A stretch of 64,000 nucleotides of DNA from Acheta domesticus (Eukaryota; Arthropoda; Insecta; Orthoptera; Gryllidae), in NCBI GenBank assembly GCA_031308135.1, contig JAHLJT010002630.1:98901510-98965509 (forward strand). Direction: 5' to 3'. The notes beneath the pieces are model-generated. The model saw only the letters and a list, made by a program, of their open reading frames with translations. It had not been told where the DNA came from and ran no database searches. A program made the position numbers and the translations under genes. This document shows positions 21,490 to 33,153 of this stretch, piece by piece; position 1 is the first letter of the stretch, and each line of letters opens with the position of its first letter.

Positions 21490-22245
21490 CGGCGGTGGTG
21501 GCTGAGGGCACCAACTGATGTCATTGCAGTACCTCTGACAGGGAGAGGTGGTTCCTATGGTCCGATTAAAATAAATTGGTGATTGACACTTGCGAAGGGA
21601 AGGGACGGCGTCGACAGTTGGGTACCACTGAGCACGCGCTCCCGGGACACGAAAATAAACATTTGAAATAAATACTCATTAAAGTAACCAAATCATGCAC
21701 TCATACTCTACGAAGCTACAGCTGCAGAAGCACAATTGTCAATCACCAACTTATTTTAATCGGACCGTAGGGGTTCCAGTCCCTACGGTGGCCTGATTTT
21801 CGACACCAGCTAAACAGCGAAGCCGATGGGTGGAGGAGAATTCTAGCGACCGCCTGCTCGGAAGTGGTTTCTCACATCAACACCAGGCGAATGCAGGTGC
21901 AGAACCCTAACAAACGGGCCATAGACCGCGCGCGTTGTTCCCTTACTCTTTCGTTTCCTATCCTCACTCCTCGTTTACACACACACACTAACATGCACTA
22001 CACGAACGCACATGTCGGTGACCGGTCGGACGCTCACAGCTTGTCCCGGCTGGGGCATTGTCCGCTGGGGGAATATACCTCTACAGACAATTCTCCCGCA
22101 AACCCGAAGTGTAGGCTGGTACCGGATCTCCACATCAAGCGGGGGAAGTCTACAACCACCTTCCATGCAAACATCCACTACTCTTACAGATCTAATGATT
22201 TTAGCAGTTGGCGCGCCCGAAATCACTAATCAATCAATCAATCCA
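21490..22245 (+). mobile_element. SINE family A interrupted by a MITE
   Basis: The tRNA-like head GGTGGCTGAGGGCACC (A-box region) is at 21496, and the B-box-like GGTTCCAGTCC is at 21772. These are separated by a 210-bp MITE (21558-21767). The body with ACCAGGCGAATGC and CCCTAACAAACGG and the tail CACTAATCAATCAATCAATC complete the copy. Confidence 0.88.
21558..21767. mobile_element. MITE family 3 inside SINE A
   Basis: Flanked by TA on both sides. The ends TGGTCCGATTAAAATAAATT and AACTTATTTTAATCGGACCG are inverted copies, extending about 28 bases through TTGGTGATTGACA. No open frame; single copy in this window. Confidence 0.88.
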
Positions 22246-22334
22246 TGAGGGCTTCATGCAGACGAGCTCGTTTTGGCGACAAATGCAGCGCCTGGGATCT
22301 CATTGTCCCAATAGGTTGGCACAAATATTTCGTA

Positions 22335-22440
22335 ACTAGCGTACCAGCGAGACAACTCTCGCATGCTGCACGTCACCCTCTTTTTATTTTTCCATTTCTA
22401 TATTAAGCCTGTAATATAGATTTTTCTTCAAGACTCTCTC
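22335..22440 (+). mobile_element. Helitron fragment (3' end retained)
   Basis: ACTAGCGTACC...CAACTCTCGCATGCT then TTTTTCCATTTCTATATTAA matches the first ~105 bases of the plus-oriented copies at 26938 and 56105; the rest is missing. Confidence 0.75.
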
Positions 22441-23394
22441 AAAAATGTGTGGGAGTTTAGGAAAAGGTAACTATGAGGTAAATATGTCAATTGATAGGTT
22501 GGCGCACTGTTCAAGAAGGCACATCTTAGATAATCGTCGGAAAGACCACGCAGAAAATTAGACCACAAGAGGAGAAAGAAGTAGAAGAGAAAAAAAGGAG
22601 AAGAAAAAATAAAAAAAGAAGAAAAAAAGAAAAGTATAGGGAAAAGAGGAAAAAAGAAAAAGGGAGAAACTAAAGAAAATATGATAAAATCAAGATAGGC
22701 AAGAAGAGGAACACGGATGAGGAATAGGAAGGTGTATAAAGAACGAGGATAAGAAAGGCAAATGTATTCGAACACGAAAAATCTTTAGCATCTCCCTCTC
22801 TAAACTCTACTTTTAAACCCAGTCGCGTACCAAGGGAGTTACCAGCGACTAGAAAGGAAAAAGCAGAGGGTAAACATAACTCACCCGCGCAGAACAGAAG
22901 CAGTTCCGCGTTTTGCTCTTGCATGAACCGGTGGCCAGCTATTCCAGGAAACACGGTCTATTTCCAGATTCTGCCGGCTTTTAACAGTTTTTAAACCCAT
23001 CGTGGCGTGCCACGGTGCACTTCGAGTCGGCGAGCGCAGGAAGAAATCTGGCGGTGGGTTCACTAATGGGATGAAACGAGTATTTCTTGTTGGATGCTTA
23101 TCGCTGGAAACTCTCACGTATTCTTGGAACACGGAATCGATTTATGAGAACAGCTCTTGTTTCTCATGAATTTTAACGCAAAACTAAATTACGTGGTAGT
23201 TTTAATCCTCGTTCTCCGCTGTTGCCTTGTTATTTCGCTTGCTGCATTTCTTACGGTGGCGTGTAATTATTTTGTTTGCTGCGACTTTTCCTTCCAGCTC
23301 CAAATCCTTAATGAGATGTGAGCGGCTAACTTTAAAGAACTAATTATTTGTTTTCTCGGGCGATTGCGAAATCATGAATAATTTTAATTTTTTT
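22441..23394. other. Unassigned stretch with A/G-rich segment
   Basis: 22560-22745 is strongly purine-biased (GAAGAAAAAAGGAG-type). The remainder shows no recognisable gene or repeat. Confidence 0.4.
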
Positions 23395-23472
23395 AAAGCA
23401 ACAGGCACTCCAACCGGGAATCAAATCCGGGTCTTCTGGTTTTCGCCAAGTAGCTCTCACTTCGAAGCTACT
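23395..23472 (-). mobile_element. tRNA-like SINE head
   Basis: The complement contains AGTAGCTTCGAAGTGAGAGC followed about 30 bases later by GGATTTGATTCCCGG, in A-box/B-box spacing. The acceptor stem does not close, so this is not a working tRNA gene; a short SINE fragment is likely. Confidence 0.4.
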
Positions 23473-23782
23473 GTGTCGACGAATACTTGAATTTATTATC
23501 ATATACCGAGGTAAATTCATGAGATCTAAAGGCGTCTCCATACATTCGAGATTGGTCGAGTAGCGAGCTACTGCTCGCCCAATCCCGAGCCGCTAACGTG
23601 TTGTCGAATGTTCGCATCCTTTTGAATGTGCAAAAGACCGACACGCGGTGGGTAGGGCGAGCACCGAATGTTTGTCGCTCGGCAAATAGCAAGCAACGCA
23701 TCCACACTCCTCAGTTTGATTGATTGATTGACTGATTCAGCTGCTGACCAGACAATGGCGCTGATTGGCGTCACAGAAACCT
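23473..23782. other. Unassigned stretch
   Basis: Contains a short TTGATTGATTGATTGA run at about 23716; nothing else recognised. Confidence 0.4.
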
Positions 23783-24558
23783 TAGATTACCAGTGTCGTA
23801 GCGTCAGGGGACGCTAAGATGCTGAGCATCCCCACGTCAAATATTAATCAAAGAACCCTAAATATTGTATCAATAAACTTACAAGTGGTTCGTTGGGCAA
23901 AGCACGTATTGTATTAATTTTAAAGTTATTTCCTGTGATCGAATTCCGCGCGTTGGTACAAGCTGGCCTCTGATTGCTTGGACGCTAAAATGGCTCTAGC
24001 ATCTGCCAAGAGATTGCGAAGGTGAATGACGCATGCGCAGACGGCGAGGTTCCCCCCTCCCCACCTCACCCATCTCCGAAAGATTCCGAGTTTCTTACGC
24101 TAGCGTACGACTGAGGCGTTTGCGCAAGAGGCGTATGAGCAAGTTGCTCGTTTGTGCACGAGAGCGCAGCACACTAGACGTTTCCACTGAAAATATTTTC
24201 TTTCTCACTTGAGATTCGCTGCTTGGTCATGAGCACAAACTGGAGAAATAGTGCTTGCCTACTAATTCTTAATTAATCTCTAAGAAAATGAATTCTTCCT
24301 CAAATATATTAAATATTATTTTCGTCTGAACTGTATAAATTCACAAGTGATCTCATTGCCAATCGCGCATCAGAATTAAAGCTGAGCCAGTGCATAATTT
24401 GTTTTCAAGAACTCTCCTGGCATAAATCTGTTGAAGTATTGTAACATTTGTTTTGATAACATAGATTCTGGAGAACATTAAGGATCATGATGAGTTCAGT
24501 TGGCGTTATTGTTGAGCATCCCCAAACGCGCGAGTCACGCTACACCACTGTATATTAC
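23783..24558. mobile_element. Non-autonomous hAT-like element with 8-bp TSD
   Basis: The element proper is 23791-24550 (760 bases). The ends are CAGTGTCGTAGCGTCAGG and GAGTCACGCTACACCACTG, with a second inverted pair GAGCATCCCC / GAGCATCCCCAAA inside (one in each arm). The flanking octamers TAGATTAC and TATATTAC match 7 of 8, as expected for hAT target duplications. No transposase frame. Confidence 0.8.
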
Positions 24559-24892
24559 AAACTCAAATGGCTGACATTACTGACGTTTCTGAGCGAAGAA
24601 ATCGAATAAGCTTCTAAGGAATTCTGTGGAGAACATTTTTTTCATCTCGTAAATATTACGTACCATTATAATGAAATTAAAATCGATGAAATCAGCGAAA
24701 AGTGCTTCAAAAGGTCAAAAATTGACTTATTAGTCGAAATAGACAAAAAATAGAAAAAAATCCATATGCAAATGGGTATTTTGCTTTTGTCATAACGTAA
24801 AAGTAATGTCCGTACTAAAAGGTATTGGTAAAATACATTTCATTAATATACGCCCCCTAAGTTAAAAATTACCTAGGAGTATTAAAACTTTT

Positions 24893-25175
24893 TGGCCCTC
24901 GCAGTTTAGTTCATTCGTCAGCGTGCTCGCTTTCCACTGCGCGAACCCAGGTTTCGATTCCGGTGCAGGCAAGACTTATAGTGTGTGTTTTCCTTGCAAT
25001 GTCCCAGTATATGTTGCAGTGTGACGAATGAGAAAACTCACTTCTCGCGGTTGAGAAGATCAGAATACGGTGTAGGGATGCCTTCGTGCTAACCACACGT
25101 ACTACCTTAACCCATGGCTACTGGTAGGCCATGGCCCATACGCTGTCTGTTGCGCCAAGTACAACAGATTAAAGG
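24893..25175 (+). mobile_element. tRNA-derived SINE (tRNA-Glu-like head)
   Basis: The head resembles a tRNA: TTTAGTTCATTCGTCAGCG in A-box position, GCTTTCCACTGC resembling a Glu-type anticodon arm, and GGTTTCGATTCCGG as B box at about 24951. A non-tRNA body follows to about AGTACAACAGATTAAAG. The Glu assignment is tentative. One copy only in the window. Confidence 0.6.
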
Positions 25176-26937
25176 TTTTTTTGCAGGGGTGGTAGCAACC
25201 GAGCTGGCCTTCATAAGCGAGAAATACGAGAGGACGTATTGTAAGAATCATAAGAACGTGAAGAATTGAACTTCTTAGTTCTTATTCTCTTTCTTCTCTC
25301 TACACACTTTCCCTTCTCTCTCTTCTTCCTTCTTTTTATTTTCCTCCTCCTTCTTCTACATCTTCGATTCCTAGGTGAAGGGTACGATTATTGCTTGATT
25401 ATTACAGGCTAACATGGCTGGTTTTCGAAGAAAAAATTCTAATATTGCTTAATATCCCTTAAGATCTTTTGAGCGTTAGAGACGCAACGAGAGGATATTT
25501 GAAGTGCGCTACTCGCACATTATTCGATGCAGCGTCTCCATGAAAACATCTTTCCGGCACACGGCCATTCAGTGCTTTATACCTAGGTTGTCAATGAAAA
25601 CAATTCAGTTCGCGTCCGTAGGAACTCACCAATATTACCACGTCTTCCAATGACTCAAAAGTCTAGGATATTCAGTACGAGGTTGCTTGCTTCAATGAGT
25701 TGTTCATATGGCTATAAAAGTTATTATTTTCTACTATTCCTTTAATTTTTTGTGTTACTAACGCTGTTAAAATATACGCTGCCACTATCATGACGGAGCT
25801 TTCTGAACACTTACGTTTAGTTATTCACTTATCGTGTACTTATGAGTAACGATTAATAACGCAAAACACAATTGAGGAGCGTTTTTTTTCAAAACCCGAT
25901 AAATTGCAAAAGAAATTCAATATATGATTATACATCGGTTAGTCATCTTTCGACCCGTTTCATCATCCCTCAAATCGGGTTTTATCAAAACTTGACAATT
26001 TCTGTTGTAAATTTTAAATTTAAGCATTCAAAATTTCAAGATTTTAGCAAAAACCAATATAAATATAAATAATTCTTAACATTCATTTCATGAAAAACTA
26101 TCTTTAGACTTATAATAGACAAATTAGACAAATAATAATTGTATAGTGTATAATAGTTAAAAAAACTATTTTTTCTCGGTAAAATGTGTTTTTAAGTTTC
26201 TGTAAGTTACTTTTAGAAGTTACTTTATCAAAGTGGTCTTTAAATAACTTCCTTTCCAGTGTACGTTCACCTTCCAATTATCCTCTTCCCTTCACCTCTG
26301 CAGTAAAATGTTGTTGTAAAACAAGTGACTAACCCCTTCCCTCAATACCGAGATAAACTTCCACACCTAGTATTGCCCGGAATACTGTTTGGGAACATCG
26401 TTTTGTGGTATCTTCGATGCAATTTTTCCTCGGTTGCTGGGTGGGACACATCCGCGTAAAAACACACGACGATAGAATTTTCCGCTGTTTGTCAGTCGGT
26501 AACGAGACACAGACGGGAGCACCACTTGTAAATGTTTGGGCAATTGCGTTTCGGGGACAGATCACCCACGCCGCGATATGCATCCATCCACTCGTGTGAT
26601 ATCGATTCCACATACCTCTCAATAAATTCGCGATCCTTTGATGTGGAAATGCTTTATTTTGCGATCCGCCGTTTGCGTTTAGATCCCGAGCGAGCGATTC
26701 ATTCAATTGCTGCACAGTGATGTGTGAGCTATTTTCAATTTTTTGATATCTGGTTGAAAACACGATCATGCGGCAGTTTAGTACTGTCAACCCACGCATG
26801 AAATCATCGTTACCGAGCGGTTAAGCTGCGACATGTTAGTTTGTCGTCTTCATTTCGCAGTACCGCAAAGAAACAGTTCATGACCGAATCCTTTATATGC
26901 TGTGCAGTGAAAAATTCGAGCTACATTATTGCTTTAT
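25176..26937. other. Unassigned stretch
   Basis: 25285-25365 is CTT/TTC-rich. A 156-codon complement frame (26329-26799, MRGLTVLNCRMIVFST...) is the longest non-repetitive frame outside the LINE, but it shows no domain or signal and opposing frames are also open, so it is not called as a gene. Confidence 0.4.
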
Positions 26938-27600
26938 TAGCGTACCCGCGCGAGAACTCTCGCATGCTATACCCCCACACCTTCTTCCTTGTTTTTCCAT
27001 TTCCATATTATGCCCGTAATATATTAATTTTTCTTTAAGATCCTCTTATTCTCCGTCACGTGTTCTATATGTCACCTTTTATAACAATATAATATACCCT
27101 TGCCAATACAGACTATTCTTATTTAACTTTATTATCGATCAAAGAGGTACACTTGTGTAATTCAATCGCATATAATATCAAGTAATTAGTCATTTCACAT
27201 ACAGTTGCAGAATCTACAGGCTCTGAACAGATGGGGTAGAATCGAGAAGCGTGGAACCAGCAAAAATGTAATAGAATATTGAAGAAGATCTCGTCCCATA
27301 GATTACGGTGTGGAGGAACGTTTCGTTGAGGACTTTGGCCTCAAAATTTTAGTTTTTAAGACCCTAGAAACGCTTCGTTTAGGAGTTATTTAACGATATA
27401 GATTACAAAATGCTGACGTGCGTTTGCGGGTTGTATTTTACACGAATATTTAGATGCGCTTTTTTAAACAAATCCTTTATATTTTTAAAGTCGAAGTGCA
27501 ATTCGTCACGGCTCTGTGGAATGCTCCTTCTTTAATATAGATTGCTTGCGTTGAGAGCCGCAAAGGAAAGGTATACTACTGGAATAATATAGGAGACGAT
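26938..27600 (+). mobile_element. Non-autonomous Helitron, full-length copy 2
   Basis: The Helitron 3' end lies at 26938: read on the complement it is the hairpin GCGAGAGTTCTCGC, nine bases, CTAA, then host T. The 5' end at 27600 starts TCGTCTCCTATATTATT after host A. About 663 bases. The 614-base copy 1 differs by deletions. No Rep/Hel coding sequence. Confidence 0.78.
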
Positions 27601-27651
27601 TGGTGACGCGTTGTTTGCGGCATTAAAAATTAAAGAATTAATGGCGTTGTA

Positions 27652-27796
27652 TTGACCAACATTGTTATTTAATGTAAGAGAAGCTTTCAATGGCTTCGAC
27701 AAGTGGTCGTATTCTGGATTACGAACAGCAGGTAACTGACTATGATGGCTAAGATATCGAAAGTTGCTCTTACATTAAATAATAATTTTGGCCAAG
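27652..27796. mobile_element. Small foldback element
   Basis: TTATTTAATGTAAGAGAAGC (near 27665) is mirrored by GTTGCTCTTACATTAAATAA (near 27763), with outer TTGACCAAC / TTGGCCAA. Arms about 45 bases, loop about 50. Confidence 0.75.
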
Positions 27797-28585
27797 ACGA
27801 CGCCTCTAATTATTCTATTAGATTTCTAAAAACTTATGATCCCGCTGTGTCTCCCATTCTAAGCGAGCTATGTCCCATTCTAAGTCAGTCGTGACTTTTG
27901 AAGTTGTAAGGAATTCTTACTAAAAAGACACATATCGTGATACCATTTGTGTGACTCAACCACATAATCTAACACGCTTTCTGTAGCAACTCGCACCTAT
28001 TGCCCAGTTGCTCCCATGTGTCATTTTCCCTATTCCAGGCCTATTGCATCCTCCCGAATTAGATTTATTCTGCAAATATTTAACAACAATAATAATAACA
28101 ATAACAATATACAATAATAATACTGTAATATACAAAATATTACAAGAAAACAAACATCGCGCTTTACTCTCGACAGTGCGAAGTGGTTGCTAGGAGAGGA
28201 ATGTTTGTTGACAGGCATGGTGGTGGTAGCTGCGCGAAGGTGGTCTGATTAATTTAAGTGGGACATCGCCGTGTTATGTGTAATAGGGAGCATAGAATTT
28301 GGAACATTAGTAGAACAATTCTTGTAAGGAATTAAATTAAAACATCAAGAGAGAAGCAGATGACTTCGGCGACGACCGGCGCGAAGAGGGATTTTCGGCG
28401 TGGAAGCCAAGGGTGATATGAACTGCGTGGCCTCATTTCGCAACGCCTAGACAATTTGGTACCGTTATTAACTGGATGCTGGCAACTGCATGCAATCAAT
28501 TACATTGATACTGTTAAACTAAATTTAAGTCATTTCAATAAATGGAATTATTTTTGTGTCAAATCTTACGCAATTCTTCGTAATA
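27797..28585. other. Unassigned stretch before gap
   Basis: AT-rich DNA with an AATAATAACAATAAC-type microsatellite at about 28085-28125. Confidence 0.45.
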
Positions 28586-28685
28586 NNNNNNNNNNNNNNN
28601 NNNNNNNNNNNNNNNNNNNNNNNNNNNNNNNNNNNNNNNNNNNNNNNNNNNNNNNNNNNNNNNNNNNNNNNNNNNNNNNNNNNNN
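28586..28685. other. Assembly gap (100 N)
   Basis: Exactly 100 N; sequence on either side cannot be assumed contiguous at this spacing. Confidence 0.99.
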
Positions 28686-29247
28686 TTGCCATCTATTGGT
28701 GACTAAGGACATTTCCCCCCACATTTTTTTAAAATTTGGAGTAATGATAAAATGGTATTATTAACGGTAAAATTAAAATATTATTTTATGAAAATAATGA
28801 AAATAAAGTCAGTTCGAATATGAAAATTTTCGTTGAAACATTTTGAGCCGTTTTTGAGAAAATGTCTTTTGATCGTTTCTAAAAATGCTCATTTTGAATC
28901 TAATTTTCACTCAAGACTTTTAATATTTTGTGAACTTTCATGACAAATTATCGGATGCAATTGTATTCACAAATGTGATAATGAATAAGAAATATCCGTA
29001 ATGTAAATACTAACGACGTGAGAGATATTAAAAAATGCTTTTGTGTAATTATTGAAAGAACAAAGGAATAAAACAAAATGGCTTTTATATTATTCTATAC
29101 AATGGATTTAACACCATTCATAGAATAAATTTAATGAAAACTAGTTGTGCTTCCCCAAAAGTGCATTCTTTTGAAATATCGAAATGAACTTACTGCAGGT
29201 TTGCATAAATTGCTCTACACTACACGTATTCCTTGATATGTACGTAC
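28686..29247. other. Unassigned AT-rich stretch
   Basis: No coding sequence or recognised repeat. Confidence 0.4.
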
Positions 29248-29382
29248 GTATATATATATATATAATATATATATTATATATATTATATATATATATATTA
29301 TATATATTATATATATTATATATATTATATATATTATATATATTATATATATTATATATATTATATATATTATATATAATTA
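29248..29382. repeat. AT minisatellite, 9-bp unit
   Basis: ATATATTAT repeated about 12 times after a (TA)n lead-in. Tyr/Ile frames on both strands are artefacts. Confidence 0.95.
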
Positions 29383-29475
29383 ACATTCGCAAGGCAACAG
29401 GCGACCCCTGTGATCTTATTTTTCTCCATATTTGTTTACGACTTTTATTATTAGGACTTTCCAAAACTTTAAGTT

Positions 29476-29647
29476 ACTAGCGTACCCGTGCAACTCTCGC
29501 ATGATATACCACACCCTCTTCCTTATTTTTCCATTTCCATATTAATCCTATAAAATATCTTTTTCTTCAAAACCCTCTTATCCTCCGTCAGTTCTATATG
29601 TCACCTTGTACTTGATAACACTATAATACACCCTTGTCAACACAGAA
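29476..29647 (+). mobile_element. Helitron fragment (3' end retained)
   Basis: A host A precedes CTAGCGTACCCGTGCAACTCTCGCATG. Similarity to the full copies continues to ACACCCTTGTCAACACAGA and then stops, so the 5' three quarters are missing. Confidence 0.78.
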
Positions 29648-30049
29648 TCTGTGTTCTCGCGAAAAGACCGAGAGTTCAAAAAATGAAAATATAAATTGAC
29701 CTTTCCATACATCAAAATTTAATATATTTTAAGACCTATTTGCAAAAAGTGTTCATTTATTTTGAAACATATGTAGGAATAGTTTTTGAAGTTCATAAAA
29801 TTTTCCTTCAATAATGTACATGATTGTTCTGGGATCGGAAAATGACCTTTCCTTTGAAGTGCTCCGGATACCGGAGTGGCTTTGGTGCATGTCTGTTAAC
29901 CCTTGTGTAAATACATTTCGTACGGCACCCGAGTGAATGTACGCCCGCGCAGGTGGTCTGGCTGGCGCCGCTTGGCGCGTGGGCGTCGCGGTGCAAAGCC
30001 TCCTGAATCGCAGCGCCCTGCACCACGCCGCGGGGGCTTAGTGCAATTC
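29648..30049. other. Unassigned stretch
   Basis: AT-rich until about 29930, then increasingly CpG-rich toward the following block. Confidence 0.4.
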
Positions 30050-30660
30050 CGGGAACAAACTCCGCACGCTACCGCCACCACCACCGCCGCCCGCCATTGC
30101 CTGCAGCCGCTAGCCCCAGTCGCCGCCGCCACCCACCGCCCGCGCCGCCCCCACTGCCACCGCTGGCCCCGCCGTCCACGCCCCCCACCGCCGCCCTCGC
30201 CGCCCCTGCCGCCTCCACTACCCCCGCCGCCCCTCCCCCGACCCCGCCTCCCCCTCCCCTCCCCTCCCCGCCACCCCCGCCGCCCTCGCCGCCCCCGCCG
30301 CCCCCGCTGCCCCCGCCGCACCCGCCGCCCTCACCAGCCCCCGTCGCCTTCGCCGTCCCCCACACAGCCCCACACCATCTCTCCGCCCCCACCGTCCCCG
30401 CGACCCCCGCTGCCCCGCCACACCCACCACCCTCGGTACTCTCGCCGCTCCCACGCATCCCCACACACCCCGTCGCCAACGGCCCCACACCACACACGTC
30501 CCCAACCGCTCACGAAACCCCGCCCCGTCCCCCCGCCCACGGACCCGGCCGCCCTCCCCCCGTCCCTCGCCACCCCGCCAACACCGCCTCCACCCACTGC
30601 CAGCCGCCTTGGCTCCCCGCGCCCGCCATCCCTGTGCCACCGGGAAATTTCTACAACCTT
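30050..30660. repeat. C-rich low-complexity block
   Basis: CCGCC, CCCCCGCC and CCACACC words give a plus strand almost devoid of A/T stops; proline/alanine frames of up to 259 codons and Gly/Arg frames on the complement are composition artefacts. It may contain a CpG island; no repeat period is constant. Confidence 0.75.
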
Positions 30661-31215
30661 TTCTAGTGCCCGCGACTGCTAGTAAGCTTGTGCCCTTGCC
30701 CGCGAGCTTGACATGCCCGGTTTATGAGAGCGTAGGCTTCCGCGGCAAGAGTCACTATGTACTTGGCTGCCCGGGAGACGCCGCGTCCAAGGCACAGGTG
30801 CCGGTCACCATTCTGGTTTCGGCCAGGTTTAGGCCGCCGTTCTGCGACTTTCTTCACAGCCGCATGTTGTTTATGGAATAAATGTGTGTTTTGTGCAACC
30901 TATCTCCACACTTAACTAAATCCACACAGTAGTAGTATTCGAAAGTTATCTTAAATGATTGAATTTAAGTTATTATTGACTTCAGTATCGTTTTAGAGAT
31001 TATTTCAATCATTTCTTCTTCACCTGAACCTCCCTAGTATGGATCAACCACACCGTACCCAAATTACCATGACTCACGAGCGCTTTCAGCTGGATACAGA
31101 AGATGGCGCTGGAGAGGAGAGGAGACGTAGTAGAATAGTAAAACGTGAGGGGAGTTGATGGGCGCCATATATAAGTAAAAACGTTCAATTTTAAATCCCA
31201 TGAAGACGTAAAAGT
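30661..31215. other. Unassigned stretch
   Basis: 30661-30870 is moderately GC-rich and non-repetitive, the remainder AT-rich; nothing identified. Confidence 0.4.
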
Positions 31216-31450
31216 TTGATTCTGAATGCGACAGTCGCAACCGTGGAGTGGTGCGTGACTGTGGGAGAGGTGGCCCCCACAGTTCGAAGCGTCTTCATGT
31301 GTGCAGAGAATGAGGCTTGCAGTTTCGGCTACAGTGGTAAAACGCTCCCAGTTTCCAGCTGTAATACCCAGGTTTGCGGGTTCAAACCAGAAAGCCTTAC
31401 ATTTTTAATGGCGAAAGAATCCTTCGTATACCTTCTTTCGGAGAAGTAAC
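31216..31450 (+). mobile_element. Possible tRNA-like SINE
   Basis: TACAGTGGTAAAACGCTCCC (A-box-like, near 31331) is followed by GCGGGTTCAAACC (B box, near 31375). The downstream GAATCCTTCGTATACC body is unclassified. Boundaries are approximate. Confidence 0.35.
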
Positions 31451-31565
31451 GCCGGCTGCCCCCACCTCCATACTCCGTATCCGTCAACCCCCAACCCGGC
31501 CACACCGTGACACGCCAAGCCACGCCCCTCTATACAATTCCCCGCCAAGCTCCACCGCCCCTCCC

Positions 31566-31832
31566 CACGCCACGGCACGACACGCCACGGCACGCCACGG
31601 CACGACACGCCACGGCACGCCACGGCACGCCACGCCACGGCACGCCACGCCACGGCACGCCACGCCACGGCACGCCACGCCACGGCACGCCACGCCACGG
31701 CACGCCACGCCACGGCACGCCACGCCACGGCACGCCACGCCACGCCACAAGACTCCACGCCACGGCACGCCACGCCACGCCACGCCACGGCATGCCAAGC
31801 CACGACACGACACGATACGACATGACACGGCA
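31566..31832. repeat. CACGC/CACGG minisatellite with 15-bp higher order
   Basis: 5-base units CACGC, CACGG, CACGA. From 31618 to 31740 they form a regular 15-base supra-unit CACGGCACGCCACGC. All six frames are open across it. Confidence 0.97.
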
Positions 31833-32240
31833 CGCCTCTGCCACCCCCCACCATACACTGTCCTGCCGCGCACCACTCCTCTTCATCTCGCCTCAGTGTG
31901 CACTGTTCTCTCTTGCTACCTCTACCCTCTCCCACACCAATCCACACTCCACGCCCCTCCACATTATCACGACCGACCGCGCTCCGCTACGCCCCTCAGC
32001 ACTCTCCCCACACTCCCCACACTCCTCAACACTCAGCCATCCCCTCCACACTGTACCAAGTTCCTTCACACTCCACTACTCTCCTTTACGCTCCGTCACG
32101 CTCCTCGCTCGCCCCGCCACTCCCTCTCACGTTCCGTCACAGCCCCGTCGCATTTTTCCACGCCACACCCCATCTCGCCCCAATGCACCTAGTCTCGCCC
32201 CGCCACTCCCCACCTCACCCCGCCGTGTCTCTGTAAGGAC
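31833..32240. other. C-rich unassigned stretch
   Basis: CACTCC / CCCCAC-rich, non-periodic continuation of the minisatellite; His/Pro/Ser frames are compositional. Confidence 0.5.
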
Positions 32241-32312
32241 AGCAGCTCCGCGAAATCTGTCTCCGGCGACACCGGAAAAAAGGCGCCATGACGTCACTTT
32301 CCGATCCAGCTA

Positions 32313-32430
32313 CAGCAATTCTCAAGAAAACAGCATCACCTCTCTCACAGCTGTAATCTGTAATATAATCCAGGAAATACACGTTCACGCCGTTAACATG
32401 CAAATTTTCAGGAAATTGTAAACACTATTG
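32313..32430. mobile_element. MITE family 2, internally deleted copy
   Basis: Flanked by TA; left end CAGCAATTCTCAAGAAAACA, right end GTAAACACTATTG. CAGCATCACCT and GCTGTAATCTG interior words match 32958-33050. Only 118 bases. Confidence 0.65.
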
Positions 32431-32955
32431 TATTTGCGTTAATGTGCTTCAAAGGGTCTATCATCAGGTTTTACGAAAACTTAAATATTTTCTGTGAAAA
32501 AGAGCTTCAAATTTCGAATTTACAGTAGCGCTTAAACACCATTTTCTTAACGACTGCTCCAAAATTTTCAAAGAAAATTGCCATTTATGATGAGATTTTA
32601 CTGTTTTTTTTTTTAATATTCTTAAAATAATATTACCGTTCTGCTATTAAATATTCGAAAAATTAAGAAAATGCCCAAAAATGTACTTTGGGTGGCGATA
32701 GATGGCAGCAGACAACAGTATGTGGCAAGTCTGAATAGCTGGGCGAGACCTAAGAAAAACTATACTGGAAAGACTGTGCCATTCTGTAGCATCACTAGTT
32801 TTATTTTACAGCGCCATCTAGCGCCATTTCCCGACATTTTAATAGTTATTCTGCTGTTCGAAGCGGAGATGAATCCAAGAAAACAGAGATAATTAAAATT
32901 GGTCCAGCCGTACTTGAATTATAAATGGTATAACTAACCCGACGTTTTTTTTGTA
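32431..32955. other. Unassigned stretch
   Basis: AT-rich; a 73-codon frame at 32671 has no recognisable motif. Confidence 0.4.
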
Positions 32956-32957
32956 TA

Positions 32958-33153
32958 CGGTAGTGTTTAAAAAACAGCATCACCTGGCTACAGTTGTAAT
33001 CTGCAAGATAATCGAGTGAGTTATGAAGGTAATGGAATCAGAAACATAATATAATCTACATAAAATATTACTAATTTTTGAGAGCATATTGGATTAGGGA
33101 AATACAGAATGCCCATTATCTTTAGGCGATGCTTTTTTAATTGAGCACTACTG
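32958..33153. mobile_element. Mariner/Tc1-type MITE (family 2)
   Basis: 196 bases between TA dinucleotides; ends CGGTAGTGTTTAAAAAACAG and TTGAGCACTACTG; interior TTATGAAGGTAATGGAATC shared with 62653-62906 in the same orientation and with 17353-17586 in the opposite one. Confidence 0.85.

Noticed and set aside
24893..24970. Possible functional tRNA gene
   Set aside because: A and B boxes are present but the acceptor stem is not closed and a non-tRNA body follows; a SINE explains it better.
26329..26799. 156-codon minus-strand frame of ordinary composition
   Set aside because: No domain, no family resemblance, overlapping plus-strand frames open; kept only as a note in the unassigned stretch.
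29903..30682. 259-codon Pro/Ala/Thr-rich frame
   Set aside because: Pure composition effect of a C-rich strand; Gly/Arg frames of similar length exist on the opposite strand.
31374..32421. RHATPRHATP-type and Cys/Arg/Trp-rich long frames
   Set aside because: 5-bp CACGC/CACGG repeats lack stops in every frame.
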